Source: Citrobacter youngae (lineage in GTDB: Bacteria > Pseudomonadota > Gammaproteobacteria > Enterobacterales > Enterobacteriaceae). Taken from it: a stretch of 64,000 bases of DNA. How positions within the stretch are numbered: position 1 is the stretch's first letter; each line of letters opens with the position of its first letter. Below, piece by piece: positions 14,163 through 24,206 of the stretch. Location: the NCBI RefSeq assembly GCF_003818115.1, contig NZ_RPOI01000004.1:248001-312000 (forward strand). Direction: 5' to 3'. The position numbers and the translations under genes were made by a program. The notes below the pieces were generated by a model. It was not told the DNA's origin. It did no database searches and saw only the letters and a list, made by a program, of their open reading frames with translations.

Positions 14163-15257
14163 TTACGCAACGGCTTTGCCGTTACGCACAAAAACAGGTT
14201 TAGTGACTTTAACTGGCATTTCGCGGTTACGAATTTGCACAATCGCCGTGTCGCCGATACCCGCAGGGACACGAGCCAGCGCGATGCTGTAACCCAGGGT
14301 TGGGGAGAATGTCCCGCTGGTGATAATGCCTTCCTGCTGGTTGCCGGAAGCATCGGTGAAACGCACCGGCAGTTCATTACGCAGCACACCTTTCTCGGTC
14401 ATCACCAGCCCGACCAGTTGTTCGTGGCCTTTTTCACGCTGCATTTCCAACGCTTCACGACCGATAAAGTCGCGGTCAGCCGGTTCCCATGCGATGGTCC
14501 AGCCCATGTTAGCTGCCAGCGGAGAAATGCCTTCGTCCATCTCCTGACCATACAGGTTCATACCAGCTTCTAAACGCAGCGTATCACGCGCGCCCAGACC
14601 GCAAGGTTTGACACCTGCTTGTACCAGCGCACGCCAGAAATCCGCGGCCTTTTCATTCGGCATGGCAATTTCATATCCCGCTTCGCCGGTATAACCGGTG
14701 GTTGCGATAAACAAGTCACCCGCCTGAACGCCGAAGAAAGGTTTCATACTTTCAACTGCATGGCGTTGCTCGTCAGTAAACAGGGTGGCTGCTTTTGCCT
14801 GCGCGTTTGGTCCCTGCACCGCGATCAGCGACAGGTCGTCACGAACGGTGATGTCGATAGCGTATGGTTCAGCGTGTTGGGTAATCCAGGAGAGGTCTTT
14901 TTCGCGGGTGGCGGAGTTTACAACGAGGCGGAAGAAATCTTCAGTGAAGTAATAGACAATCAGGTCATCTATCACGCCGCCCGAAGCGTTGAGCATACCG
15001 GAGTAGAGGGCTTTGCCTGTCTTCGTTAGCTTCGCGACGTCGTTTGCCAGCAGATAACGCAAGAACTCCCGGGTGCGGCTGCCGCGCAGGTCGACGATGG
15101 TCATATGCGACACATCGAACATACCGGCATCGGTGCGGACAGCATGGTGCTCATCGAGCTGAGAGCCGTAATGCAGCGGCATCATCCAGCCATGGAAATC
15201 AACCATGCGCGCGCCACATAGCGTGTGTTGTTCGTACAAAGGAGTCTGTTGAGCCAT
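14163..15257 (-). CDS. gcvT: Aminomethyltransferase (T protein)
   Basis: GcvT releases ammonia from the GcvH-bound intermediate and transfers the one-carbon unit to tetrahydrofolate. The 364 residues equal the E. coli length. The folate-binding fold and conserved [10 protein letters not shown]-like stretch (here [11 protein letters not shown]) are visible, with the catalytic Asp in the VDFHGW...DVSH region. It is the first gene of gcvTHP, preceded by a 450-bp regulatory gap. Confidence 0.97.
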   Translation of the reverse strand: MAQQTPLYEQHTLCGARMVDFHGWMMPLHYGSQLDEHHAVRTDAGMFDVSHMTIVDLRGSRTREFLRYLLANDVAKLTKTGKALYSGMLNASGGVIDDLIVYYFTEDFFRLVVNSATREKDLSWITQHAEPYAIDITVRDDLSLIAVQGPNAQAKAATLFTDEQRHAVESMKPFFGVQAGDLFIATTGYTGEAGYEIAMPNEKAADFWRALVQAGVKPCGLGARDTLRLEAGMNLYGQEMDEGISPLAANMGWTIAWEPADRDFIGREALEMQREKGHEQLVGLVMTEKGVLRNELPVRFTDASGNQQEGIITSGTFSPTLGYSIALARVPAGIGDTAIVQIRNREMPVKVTKPVFVRNGKAVA

Positions 15258-15709
15258 CTTTTCCTCGTTGAATAAGCGGGGCTATCAACTCTTTCGCGGT
15301 GAAATTGTCGCCACGAAACCCAGCACCACAGCCGCTCCAGGGGCTGCGACGCAAACGTTCTCTTTGTCCTGAACTTACCACCGAAACAGACGCTAAACCA
15401 TAAGTCAAAATTAACCATCACATTAGCTTATGGCGAAAAACAGTCAGATCGCCAACAGAATAAAACTCCATACATATAGTAAGTAATCAGAATAACAAAC
15501 AAAGATAAGCGTAAACTTACAGCACCAATCCACATTAAATGTGGAAAAAATGTCAAAAATGGCGTTATGAAAAAAACGTGATATTAAAAAAACTAATGCG
15601 AAAAAAGGCGTGGAATTAGATTATTTCAAATGAGAGAAGCCCCCCGGCGCGCAGGCCGGGAGAGGAAAGTGTGACGGGTCTCAAACTCTTAAGATTGCCC
15701 TTGCGGACA
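15258..15709 (-). promoter_or_regulatory. gcv operon control region with PurR box
   Basis: This 452-bp gene-free stretch separates gcvT from the same-strand ubiI. At 15349-15364 the sequence acgcaaacgttctctt matches the PurR consensus (ACGCAAACGTTTTCNT) at nearly every position, lying near the expected gcv start, as in E. coli. The next 200 bp (about 15430-15630) are very A/T-rich, consistent with the Lrp and GcvA binding zones known from E. coli, though I cannot place those sites individually. A GC-rich hairpin at about 15640-15662 (ccccccggc and gccggga) probably ends the ubiI transcript. Confidence 0.65.
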
Positions 15710-16912
15710 CTAACGTAACCACTCGGGAAGATCGTTCAGTCCCATCGCCTGACGGATGAGTTGTGGTTTTACGCCCGGGAGGGTATCGGCCAGTTTCAGC
15801 CCAATATCGCGTAGCAGTTTTTTCGCCGGATTCTCACCTGCAAACAGTTCACGGAAACCCTGCATCCCCGCCAGCATCAGCGCTGCGCTATGCTTACGGC
15901 TGCGCTCGTAGCGGCGTAAATAGAGATACTGCCCAATATCTTTACCCTGACGCTGTAGCCGCTTAAGTTCATCGATCAGCTCCGCCGCATCCATAAAGCC
16001 AAGGTTAACCCCCTGACCCGCCAGCGGGTGGATGGTATGCGCCGCATCCCCCACCAGCGCCAGACGATGGGCGGCGAACTGACGGGCATAACGTCCCGTC
16101 AGCGGAAACGTCTGACGTTCGCTTTCAAGGCTGCACAGCCCCAGACGATTATCAAAAGCGATATTCAGCGCCTGATTAAACTCGTCAACGCTTGCCTGCT
16201 GCATACGTTCTGCTTCCTGCGGCGAGAGCGACCAGACGATAGAACACAAGTGTGGATCGCTGAGCGGCAGGAATGCCAGGATCCCCTCGCCGTGAAACGC
16301 CTGACGCGCAACCGCACCGTGCGCTTCCTGCGTACGGATAGTCGCCACCAGCGCATGATGACGATAATCCCAGAAGGTGAGAGGAATATCCGCTTTGTTG
16401 CGCAGCCAGGAGTTAGCACCATCAGCACCGACGACCAGGCGGGCCGTCAGCATTGCGCCATCTTTCAGGGTCAGAAATGCTTCGTTCTCACCCCAGGCCA
16501 CCTGCTGTAATTCAGCAGGTGCCATCAGCGTAATATCCGCTGAACGCTGCGCCTTTTGCCACAGCGCATAATGAATCTGTGAGTTTTCGACAATGTGCCC
16601 CAAATGGCTGTAGCCCATGCTCTGGTCATCAAACGCAATACGTCCAAAGCTGTCTTTGTCCCAGACTTCCATGCCGTGGTAGCAGCAAGCGCGACGGGCA
16701 ACAATGTCGGACCAGACTCCAAGACGGGTAAGCAGTTTTTCGCTGGCGGCATTAATGGCCGAAACGCGAAGCTGAGGAGGTGCATCCGCCGCCAACGGCT
16801 GCGGAACATGTTGTTCTAATACAGCAACGCGCAACCCGCTGCCCTGTAAGCCACAGGCAACCGCCAGTCCTACCATGCCGCCACCAACAATTGCTACATC
16901 AACACTTTGCAC
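15710..16912 (-). CDS. ubiI: Ubiquinone biosynthesis FAD hydroxylase UbiI
   Basis: UbiI (VisC) introduces the C5 hydroxyl in aerobic ubiquinone synthesis. It is a 400-residue flavoprotein monooxygenase with an N-terminal dinucleotide-binding VGGGMVGLAVA and the second FAD motif GDAAHTIHPLAGQG near residue 300. The GTG at 16912 is chosen because it follows a good Shine-Dalgarno (caggag, 6-nt spacing) and gives the family length; the upstream ATG would add 8 residues. It is last in ygfB-pepP-ubiH-ubiI, separated from ubiH by a BIME. Confidence 0.94.
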   Translation of the reverse strand: MQSVDVAIVGGGMVGLAVACGLQGSGLRVAVLEQHVPQPLAADAPPQLRVSAINAASEKLLTRLGVWSDIVARRACCYHGMEVWDKDSFGRIAFDDQSMGYSHLGHIVENSQIHYALWQKAQRSADITLMAPAELQQVAWGENEAFLTLKDGAMLTARLVVGADGANSWLRNKADIPLTFWDYRHHALVATIRTQEAHGAVARQAFHGEGILAFLPLSDPHLCSIVWSLSPQEAERMQQASVDEFNQALNIAFDNRLGLCSLESERQTFPLTGRYARQFAAHRLALVGDAAHTIHPLAGQGVNLGFMDAAELIDELKRLQRQGKDIGQYLYLRRYERSRKHSAALMLAGMQGFRELFAGENPAKKLLRDIGLKLADTLPGVKPQLIRQAMGLNDLPEWLR

Positions 16913-16945
16913 TGTTTGCTCCTGAAAATAGGACAATCAAAAACC

Positions 16946-17024
16946 GTAGGCCGGATAAGGCAAAGCCGCCGTCCGGCATCAATTCCGCGACATTGCCTGA
17001 TAGCGCTGCGCTTATCAGGCCTAC
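16946..17024. repeat. BIME between ubiH and ubiI
   Basis: Two REP units lie inside the ubiH-ubiI gap: gtaggccggataaggc paired with gccgtccggc, and cattgcctgatagcgc paired with gcttatcaggcctac. Located within an operon, the paired hairpins may set different mRNA levels for ubiH and ubiI. Confidence 0.85.
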
Positions 17025-17051
17025 TTCTTTAATTCGGCCTACAGGTTATAT

Positions 17052-18230
17052 TTAGCGCGCAACCCAGCCCAGGGTCCGCTCCGCCAGCGCATCGCGCGCA
17101 GGGGGGAATAATTCCATCGCCATCAGCCCGGCATTACGCCCAACAACCAGCGGGGCCCAGTGATTGGCAAACAAATACACTAAATTATTGGTCACACCAA
17201 TCGTCGTATCACGATCGCTTTCGCGGCGCTGCTGATAGCGTGCCAACACCGCATAATCACCCACATCTTCCGCGCCGTTTTCCGCCTGCGTCAACGTCTC
17301 AGCCAGGCTCATTACGTCACGCAGACCCAGGTTGAAACCTTGCCCGGCAATGGGATGCAACGTCTGGGCGGCGTTCCCTACCAGCACGGTACGATGGGTA
17401 ATCGCTTTCAGCGCTGTAGTTAACGAAAGCGGATAGGCGCTGCGTTTACCGGCCTGGGTAATACGTCCCAGTCGCCAGCCAAAAGCGGTTTGTAGTTCAC
17501 GGCAAAACTTTTCGTCGGACCAGGCCATAATCTCATCACGCTGATCCAGCGGATGGCACCACACCAGCGAACAGCGACCGTCAGACATGGGCAACATTGC
17601 CAGCGGGCCATATTGCGTGAAACGTTCAAACGCTCGACCGTCGTGCGCAACGGAGGTCGTGACGTTGGCAATCACCGCCAGTTGCTCATAGGGCTGCTGC
17701 TGCCAGTCAACGCCGCATGCTGTAGCCAGTGCGGAGCGCGTACCGTCGGCGGCCACCAGCAGGCGGCCATCAATCATTTCGCCATTTTCCAGCGTAACTT
17801 CTACGCGCTCCTGCGTGCGTGACACGCTGGCTACGCGGTCGGGGCAGTGCAGCGTAACGCCAGGCGCTTTACGCAGTAGCGCAAACAGACGTAGCCCGAC
17901 ATCGTGCAGCTCTACAACTTGCCCCAGCGCAGGAATACGGTATTCCTGCGCATCCAGCGTTACAAATCCGGCATGGCCGCGATCGCTGACGTGAACAGTT
18001 TTGATCGCCGTTGCGCAATCGGCAATCGCCTGCCATATGCCAATTCGCGCCAGCTGTTGGCAGGTCCCTGCCGCCAGCGCGATCGCCCGGGCATCAAACC
18101 CCGGATGGCGATCGTTGTCAGGCGCGCTTGCTTCTATCAGATGAACTGGCAGCGTCCCATGACTAAGCTGGGAAATGGCCAGCGCCAGCGTCGCGCCGAC
18201 CATGCCACCACCGACGATAATCACGCTCAT
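17052..18230 (-). CDS. ubiH: 2-octaprenyl-6-methoxyphenol hydroxylase UbiH
   Basis: UbiH catalyses the C1 hydroxylation of the ubiquinone precursor ring. It is a 392-residue FAD monooxygenase homologous to UbiI, with VGGGMVGATLAL at the N-terminus, a DG motif (VAADGTRSALA), and GNAAQTLHPIAGQGFN as the second FAD motif. Its start overlaps the pepP stop by 4 nt (atga), showing translational coupling. Confidence 0.96.
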   Translation of the reverse strand: MSVIIVGGGMVGATLALAISQLSHGTLPVHLIEASAPDNDRHPGFDARAIALAAGTCQQLARIGIWQAIADCATAIKTVHVSDRGHAGFVTLDAQEYRIPALGQVVELHDVGLRLFALLRKAPGVTLHCPDRVASVSRTQERVEVTLENGEMIDGRLLVAADGTRSALATACGVDWQQQPYEQLAVIANVTTSVAHDGRAFERFTQYGPLAMLPMSDGRCSLVWCHPLDQRDEIMAWSDEKFCRELQTAFGWRLGRITQAGKRSAYPLSLTTALKAITHRTVLVGNAAQTLHPIAGQGFNLGLRDVMSLAETLTQAENGAEDVGDYAVLARYQQRRESDRDTTIGVTNNLVYLFANHWAPLVVGRNAGLMAMELFPPARDALAERTLGWVAR

Positions 18231-19552
18231 TGCAGTCGCGCCGCAGCCATCAGGGCTTCAATGTCATCCGCTTTCTTCACCACGCTGGCGGTCAGGTTTT
18301 CATTGCCGTCTTCCGTGATAAGGATGTCATCTTCAATACGAATGCCGATACCACGATAGGCAGCCGGTACGTCGGCGTCCGGCGCGATATAGAGTCCCGG
18401 TTCAACGGTAAGCACCATTCCCGGCTCAAGAATACGTGAGCGGTCCTGACCATAAACGCCGACGTCGTGTACATCCAGACCCAGCCAGTGACTAAGCCCG
18501 TGCATGAAGAAAGGTCGGTGTGCATTTTCGGTAATCAGTTGATCGACCTCGCCGTGCAGAATGCCAAGCCTCACCAGGCCGGTAATCATGATACGCACCA
18601 CTTCGCTGGTGACTTCCTGGATGGATGTCCCGGGACGATACAGGCGCAGGCTGGTCTCTAAGGATTCCAGTACGATGTCGTAGATTTCACGCTGTGCAGG
18701 GGTAAATTTGCCATTTACCGGAAAGGTACGCGTAATGTCGCCCGCATAGCCTTTGTATTCACACCCGGCGTCAATCAGCACCAGATCGCCATCGCGCATT
18801 TCACTTTCATTTTCGGTGTAATGCAGGATACAGCCGTTTTCGCCGCTGCCGACAATCGTGTTATAGGACGGATAACGCGCACCATGGCGGGTAAATTCGT
18901 GGTGAATCTCCCCTTCTAACTGGTATTCAAACATTCCCGGACGGCATTTTTCCATCGCACGGGTATGCGCCAGCGCGGTGATTTCTCCGGCACGACGCAT
19001 GACCGCAATTTCTTCCGCTGATTTGAACAGGCGCATCTCATGCACCATTGGACGCCAGTCGATAATCGCGGCAGGCGCGCGCAAATTTTGCCTGGAACCT
19101 TTACGCAGTTTATCCAGCGCCGTGCACACAATCTCGTCGGCCCAGGCATATTCGCCCTGTGCGTGGTACACCGCGTCCAGGCCATTGAGCAACAGGTGCA
19201 GCTGTTGGTTAATTTCGCTGAAGGCCAGCGCCCGGTCAACGCCGAGTTTTGCCGGTGCGGCATCCTGACCAAGACGACGGCCAAACCAGATCTCCGCCGT
19301 CAGATCGCGAACCCGATTAAACAAAACGCTGTGGTTATGAGTGTCATCGCTTTTAATCAGCACCAGCACGGCTTCAGGTTCGTTAAAACCGGTGAAGTAC
19401 CAGAAATCACTGCTTTGGCGGTACGGGTATTCACTGTCCGCGCTGCGCGTCGCTTCAGGCGCGGCAAAAATCAGCGCGGCGCTGCCGGGCTGCATTTGTG
19501 CCAGTAAAGCCTGGCGGCGGCGCTGGAATTCTTGCTGAGATATTTCGCTCAT
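18227..19552 (-). CDS. pepP: Xaa-Pro aminopeptidase PepP
   Basis: PepP removes N-terminal residues that precede proline. It is a 441-residue, two-domain creatinase/aminopeptidase-P fold. The pita-bread metal ligands are visible in LVLIDAGCEYKGYAGDITR (two Asp), HGLSHWLGLDVHDVG (His), VEPGLY (Glu) and GIRIEDDI (Glu), the dinuclear manganese site. The ATG at 19552 gives MSEISQQEFQ as in E. coli; one GTG codon further upstream is possible. It lies between ygfB and ubiH. Confidence 0.96.
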   Translation of the reverse strand: MSEISQQEFQRRRQALLAQMQPGSAALIFAAPEATRSADSEYPYRQSSDFWYFTGFNEPEAVLVLIKSDDTHNHSVLFNRVRDLTAEIWFGRRLGQDAAPAKLGVDRALAFSEINQQLHLLLNGLDAVYHAQGEYAWADEIVCTALDKLRKGSRQNLRAPAAIIDWRPMVHEMRLFKSAEEIAVMRRAGEITALAHTRAMEKCRPGMFEYQLEGEIHHEFTRHGARYPSYNTIVGSGENGCILHYTENESEMRDGDLVLIDAGCEYKGYAGDITRTFPVNGKFTPAQREIYDIVLESLETSLRLYRPGTSIQEVTSEVVRIMITGLVRLGILHGEVDQLITENAHRPFFMHGLSHWLGLDVHDVGVYGQDRSRILEPGMVLTVEPGLYIAPDADVPAAYRGIGIRIEDDILITEDGNENLTASVVKKADDIEALMAAARLQ

Positions 19553-19576
19553 CACACTCTCCTTGGCGTTTTGTTC

Positions 19577-20155
19577 TTAATGCAGAGTCGGTTTACGGAC
19601 TTCAGGCGCGGTCGGCTGTTGACGCGTAAACGTGTCATGACACAGCAAGGCGGCTACGCGCACGTATTCGATGATCTCTTCGAGCGACATTTCCAACTCT
19701 TCCTGATCTTCGTCTTCGTCATATCCCAACTGAGCGATATTACGCAGGTCGTCAATCGCCTCCCCGGTTTCGCCGGTCACTTTGTCGAGCTTCGGTTGTG
19801 TCACACCGAGGCCCAGCAAAAAGTGGTTTACCCAACCAGCCAGCGCATCGGCGCGATCGAACACGCTAACGTCATCGCCTTCAGGCAGATAAAGCTGAAA
19901 AAGGAAACCATCATCTTCCAGCGCATCGCTGGTGGCAGAGTGCATTTTCAGCAGCGCCTGAGCCAGCTCGTGACCGAAGGCCAGACCTTCGTTCGTCAGG
20001 TCGTGCAGCAGCGGCTGCCATGAGCTGTCGTTGTTGCCGCCACAAATCATTCCGCTGATTAAGCCGTGCATTTCGGCCGGGGTTAATCCAGCCCCTTGTT
20101 GGTTCAAAAACTGGCTAACGTCGTTGTAGCCAGGCATTTCGTTCTGTATAGACAT
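19577..20155 (-). CDS. ygfB: UPF0149 family protein YgfB
   Basis: A 192-residue acidic, helical protein of the UPF0149/YecA-like family. It has no obvious catalytic motif; the C-terminal half is strongly acidic ([15 protein letters not shown]). In Pseudomonas a YgfB homologue modulates gene expression, but the enterobacterial role is not settled. The ATG at 20155 gives [10 protein letters not shown], the family start. It leads the operon through pepP, ubiH and ubiI and is divergent from zapA. Confidence 0.92.
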   Translation of the reverse strand: MSIQNEMPGYNDVSQFLNQQGAGLTPAEMHGLISGMICGGNNDSSWQPLLHDLTNEGLAFGHELAQALLKMHSATSDALEDDGFLFQLYLPEGDDVSVFDRADALAGWVNHFLLGLGVTQPKLDKVTGETGEAIDDLRNIAQLGYDEDEDQEELEMSLEEIIEYVRVAALLCHDTFTRQQPTAPEVRKPTLH

Positions 20156-20256
20156 AAGCATTCGTCATCAAAGGGAGGAATATTCATGGTATGCTACCAC
20201 TTTGGACCCTGGTGAACCAGAAAAGGGCTTGTATCTTGATACCAGGGTAGCTATAG

Positions 20257-20652
<396 letters not shown>

Positions 20653-20693
20653 CACTTTTCGGTTTACTGTGGTAGAGTGACCGTGAAGACAAA

Positions 20694-20877
20694 ATTTCTC
20701 TGAGATGTTTGCAAGCGGGCCAGTCCCCTGAGCCGATATTTCATACCACAAGAATGTGGCGCTCCACGGTTGGTGAGCATGCTCGGCTCGTCCGAGAAGC
20801 CTTAAAACTGTGACGACGCATTCACCTTGAACCAAGGGTTCAAGGGTTACAGCCTGCGGCGGCATCTCGGAGATTCC
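20694..20877 (+). ncRNA. ssrS: 6S RNA
   Basis: The 184-nt sequence from atttctctgagatg to ctcggagattcc matches E. coli 6S RNA nearly base for base, including the central bubble region (gatatttcataccacaag) and the closing ends that pair with each other (ctctgagat with atctcggag). 6S RNA mimics an open promoter, binds sigma70 RNA polymerase in stationary phase and templates short product RNAs. It is co-transcribed with the following fau gene in E. coli, and the same order is kept here. Confidence 0.97.
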
Positions 20878-20896
20878 CTTCTACCTGGCAACAGCC

Positions 20897-21493
20897 ATGA
20901 CACTACTTTCTGAACTCCCTTTATCCCGGCAAGAAATTCGTCAACTGATTCGTCAGCGTCGACGTGCGCTTACCTCTGAGCTGCAGCATCAGTACGGTCA
21001 GCAGGCCGCGACCCGAATGCTCAGTTTTCCTCCAGTTGTACTCGCACATACGGTGGCAGTATTCCTCTCGTTTGATGGCGAACTCGATACTCAGCCGCTT
21101 ATCGAACAGCTGTGGCGAGCGGGCAAGCGCGTCTATCTTCCGGTGCTTCATCCCTTCAGCCCCGGTAATTTACTGTTCCTGCACTATCATCCGCACAGCG
21201 ACCTGGTGACCAATCGCTTAAAAATTCAGGAACCACGGCTTGATGTACGCGACGTATTGCCGCTGTCAAAGCTGGATGTACTGATTACACCGTTAGTGGC
21301 GTTTGATGAATACGGGCAACGCCTGGGCATGGGCGGCGGATTTTACGACCGTACGCTACAAAACTGGCAGCAGCATAAGATCCAGCCAGTAGGCTACGCG
21401 CACGACTGTCAGTTAGTCGAGAAGTTGCCGGTTGAAGAGTGGGATATCCCGCTGCCTGCGGTGGTGACGCCGTCAAAAATTTGGCAATGGTAG
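20897..21493 (+). CDS. fau: 5-formyltetrahydrofolate cyclo-ligase family protein
   Basis: This 198-residue protein (YgfA/Fau) belongs to the 5-FTHF cyclo-ligase family, which converts 5-formyl-THF to 5,10-methenyl-THF using ATP. The N-terminal RQLIRQRRR basic segment and the C-terminal GMGGGFYDR nucleotide/folate loop are the family hallmarks. In E. coli it is linked to persister and biofilm phenotypes. It starts 20 bp downstream of 6S RNA. The shorter start annotated in some E. coli entries is a CTG here, so the ATG at 20897 is preferred. Confidence 0.93.
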   Translation: MTLLSELPLSRQEIRQLIRQRRRALTSELQHQYGQQAATRMLSFPPVVLAHTVAVFLSFDGELDTQPLIEQLWRAGKRVYLPVLHPFSPGNLLFLHYHPHSDLVTNRLKIQEPRLDVRDVLPLSKLDVLITPLVAFDEYGQRLGMGGGFYDRTLQNWQQHKIQPVGYAHDCQLVEKLPVEEWDIPLPAVVTPSKIWQW

Positions 21494-21507
21494 CCGTTTT
21501 TTAGCGA

Positions 21508-21536
21508 TTGACAGCGTCGTTTTTTTGACCTAAATT
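21508..21536 (+). promoter_or_regulatory. Sigma70 promoter of the Sib antitoxin RNA
   Basis: A perfect -35 box ttgaca (21508-21513), 17-bp spacing, and a -10 box taaatt (21531-21536). Transcription would begin near 21543, at the first conserved bases of the Sib RNA. Confidence 0.75.
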
Positions 21537-21542
21537 CCTCGG

Positions 21543-21690
21543 TGAAGGGTGAGGGAGGCTAACCTCCCTCCTGCGTACTCTCTGTTAATATGCTGGGTAA
21601 GCGATGATTAACAGAATCAGCAGCATGATGACGTATCTCATCATCGTCCCTTTCCTTTTTAAAGCCCCTGCTTCGGTAGGGGCTTTCCCG
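21543..21690 (+). ncRNA. Sib-family antitoxin RNA
   Basis: An RNA gene of about 148 nt running from a sigma70 promoter to a strong terminator (aaagcccct and aggggcttt with a gcttcggt loop, 21661-21686). It begins gtgaagggtgagggagg and carries the conserved cctccctcctg hairpin typical of Sib (formerly QUAD/Ryg) RNAs. Its centre is exactly antisense to the 19-codon ibs toxin. The position after fau matches sibC of E. coli. It should repress ibs translation and stability by base pairing. Confidence 0.88.
21585..21644 (-). CDS. Ibs-type hydrophobic toxin peptide
   Basis: A 19-codon reading frame on the minus strand encodes MMRYVIMLLILLIIAYPAY. This closely resembles the E. coli Ibs toxins (MMRLVIILIVLLLISFSAY type): double Met, Arg, then a single hydrophobic transmembrane helix ending in Ala-Tyr. 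It lies wholly within the antisense Sib RNA. Overproduced Ibs peptides depolarise the inner membrane. It corresponds in position to ibsC. No strong Shine-Dalgarno is visible upstream, as is usual for these tightly controlled peptides. Confidence 0.88.
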   Translation of the reverse strand: MMRYVIMLLILLIIAYPAY

Positions 21691-21840
21691 TTTCAGCACG
21701 ATGCTGAGCCCCTATCGTAAATTCCTTTTATTGATGTACAACGCAGAGCGCAGCCTTTAATTACCAATTGCGGCAAGAGCCGAAAACAGAATGTATGCGT
21801 TACACAAAGAGATAGTAAGGCAGGAAAATCAGAGGAAAGA

Positions 21841-21863
21841 TGGGCAGGTCAACCGCCTGCCCA
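21841..21863 (-). terminator. serA terminator
   Basis: On the minus strand an 8-bp stem (tgggcagg and cctgccca) with a 7-nt loop is followed by tctttcctctgatttt. It begins 11 bp after the serA stop codon. Confidence 0.75.
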
Positions 21864-21874
21864 TGTAGAGGAAA

Positions 21875-23107
21875 TCAGTACAGCAGACGAGCACGAATAG
21901 TACCCGGGAGGGCTTTCATCGCCAGCAGCGCTTTCTCCGCCACATCTTCATCCGCTTCAATATCAATAACCACGTAACCTACCTGTGCGGAAGTCTGCAG
22001 ATACTGTGCGGCAATGTTGACGCCCTGCTCGGCAAAAATCTGGTTCAGCGCGGTCAGTACGCCCGGACGGTTTTCGTGAATGTGCATCAGACGACGACCG
22101 CCGTGTAGCGGCAGCGACACTTCCGGGAAGTTAACTGCAGATAGCGTAGAGCCGTTGTCGGAATACTTGGTCAGTTTCCCAGCCACTTCCAGACCGATGT
22201 TTTCCTGCGCTTCCAGCGTTGAACCACCAATGTGCGGCGTCAGGATCACGTTGTCGAAATCACACAGCGGCGAAGTGAAAGGATCGCTGTTGGTTGCCGG
22301 CTCGGTTGGGAATACGTCGATTGCCGCCCCAGCCAGATGCTTGGTCGCTAACGCGTCGCACAGCGCAGGAATATCAACAACCGTACCACGTGCGGCGTTA
22401 ATCAGCAGCGCGCCTGGTTTCATCAACGCAATCTCACGCGCGCCCATCAGATTTTTGGTGGAGGCATTTTCCGGTACGTGCAAACTGACCACGTCGCTCA
22501 TATTGAGCAGGTCGGAAAGATGCTGCACCTGTGTGGCGTTGCCGAGCGGGAGTTTATTTTCAATATCATAGAAATAGACATGCATCCCCAGCGATTCCGC
22601 CAGAATGCCTAGCTGAGTACCAATGTGGCCGTAGCCGATGATCCCCAGTTTTTTGCCACGCGCTTCAAATGAGCCGGTAGCCAGTTTGTTCCACACGCCG
22701 CGGTGTGCTTTGGCGTTCGCTTCAGGTACACCGCGTAGCAGGAGAAGCAGTTCGCCAATCACCAGTTCCGCAACGGAACGCGTGTTAGAGAATGGCGCGT
22801 TAAACACGGGGATCCCGCGCTTTGCCGCAGCGGTCAGATCAACCTGGTTGGTGCCGATACAGAAGCAGCCAATCGCGACCAGTTTCTCTGCGGCGTCAAT
22901 CACATCTTCAGTCAGATGGGTACGGGATCGCAGGCCAATGAAATGGGCATCACGGATGGACTCTTTCAGTTGCTCAGTGTCCAGAGCGCCTTTGTGAAAC
23001 TCGATGTTGGTATAACCTGCTGCACGAAGGCTTTCGAGCGCTTTTTGATGCACGCCTTCAACCAGCAGAAATTTAATCTTCTCTTTCTCCAGTGATACCT
23101 TTGCCAT
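21875..23107 (-). CDS. serA: D-3-phosphoglycerate dehydrogenase
   Basis: SerA oxidises 3-phosphoglycerate in the first step of serine synthesis (and reduces 2-oxoglutarate). The 410-residue protein has a substrate domain, a Rossmann NAD domain (LGIIGYGHIGTQLG), the catalytic His in ILTPHIGGST, and a C-terminal ACT domain (HIHENRPGVLTALN) that binds the feedback inhibitor serine. The ATG at 23107 gives MAKVSLEKEK as in E. coli; the open frame extends 43 codons further without support. It is convergent with the Sib/Ibs locus. Confidence 0.96.
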   Translation of the reverse strand: MAKVSLEKEKIKFLLVEGVHQKALESLRAAGYTNIEFHKGALDTEQLKESIRDAHFIGLRSRTHLTEDVIDAAEKLVAIGCFCIGTNQVDLTAAAKRGIPVFNAPFSNTRSVAELVIGELLLLLRGVPEANAKAHRGVWNKLATGSFEARGKKLGIIGYGHIGTQLGILAESLGMHVYFYDIENKLPLGNATQVQHLSDLLNMSDVVSLHVPENASTKNLMGAREIALMKPGALLINAARGTVVDIPALCDALATKHLAGAAIDVFPTEPATNSDPFTSPLCDFDNVILTPHIGGSTLEAQENIGLEVAGKLTKYSDNGSTLSAVNFPEVSLPLHGGRRLMHIHENRPGVLTALNQIFAEQGVNIAAQYLQTSAQVGYVVIDIEADEDVAEKALLAMKALPGTIRARLLY

Positions 23108-23376
23108 TTCCCGACCCTGTCTTTTTTGTTCAAACTGATGTGTTGTGTGTGGGATTTTCATCCTCCTCTTCAACATATCAAAAAATAATATTGCGGCAAT
23201 ATGAACGTTTGCGTCGCCGTGCTGAGGAAATGTCATTCAGCGGGAATTGTCAGAGGAATATACTGGCGATAACTTTTTCTTTGGAGGGATCGGCAGGACA
23301 ATATTATAAACGTGACACAAGTCACCAAATTTGCCCTGCCAAAATTTTTTTAACGGGAGAAGACACTCCCATCAGA

Positions 23377-24036
23377 TCATTTTACGATAGTTTTCACGCC
23401 GTCTGGGGTACCGATCAGCGCCACATCCGCACCACGGTTGGCGAACAGACCTACGGTTACTACGCCCGGAATCGCATTGATGGCGTTTTCCAGCGCCACG
23501 GCGTCAAGGATCTCCAGACCGTGCACATCGAGGATCACGTTACCGTTGTCCGTCACCACGCCCTGACGGTATTCAGGACGGCCGCCCAACTTCACCAGTT
23601 GACGCGCGACTGCGCTGCGCGCCATTGGGATCACTTCAACCGGTAGCGGGAAGTTACCAAGAATATCGACTTCTTTGGACGCGTCCGCGATGCAGATAAA
23701 TTTCTTCGCCACCGAAGCAATGATTTTTTCACGGGTCAACGCTGCACCGCCGCCCTTGATCATCTGCATGTGGCCGTTGATTTCATCCGCGCCGTCAACG
23801 TATACGCCGAGACTATCAACTTCGTTAAGATCGAACACGTGGATACCGAGGCTTTTGAGTTTTTCGGTTGAAGCGTCCGAGCTGGACACTGCGCCTTCAA
23901 TCTGACCTTTCATTGTGCCCAGCGCATCAATAAAGTGTGCGGCTGTTGAACCGGTACCTACGCCCACAATGGTGCCGGGCTGTACATACTGAAGTGCCGC
24001 CCATCCTACTGCTTTTTTCAGTTCATCCTGCGTCAT
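23377..24036 (-). CDS. rpiA: Ribose-5-phosphate isomerase A
   Basis: RpiA interconverts ribose-5-phosphate and ribulose-5-phosphate in the pentose phosphate pathway. The 219-residue protein has the phosphate loop [12 protein letters not shown], catalytic Asp residues in DGADEIN, and the [12 protein letters not shown] motif. The start at 24036 gives [10 protein letters not shown], the E. coli N-terminus. It lies 269 bp upstream of serA on the same strand and is divergent from argP. Confidence 0.96.
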   Translation of the reverse strand: MTQDELKKAVGWAALQYVQPGTIVGVGTGSTAAHFIDALGTMKGQIEGAVSSSDASTEKLKSLGIHVFDLNEVDSLGVYVDGADEINGHMQMIKGGGAALTREKIIASVAKKFICIADASKEVDILGNFPLPVEVIPMARSAVARQLVKLGGRPEYRQGVVTDNGNVILDVHGLEILDAVALENAINAIPGVVTVGLFANRGADVALIGTPDGVKTIVK

Positions 24037-24206
24037 GATCGTTTCGCCTGTGGTGTGAATATGGTGGGAAAATTCACGCGCATTATAGAACATTGTGCAG
24101 AAAAATGTTCCCACACCCGCTCGCAAGCGGCGGATTTCGTCTTTACCCAACCTAAATTTGTGTCATAGTGCAGAACAAGCAAAATTTTCAGGAGTGCGTC
24201 AAAGCA

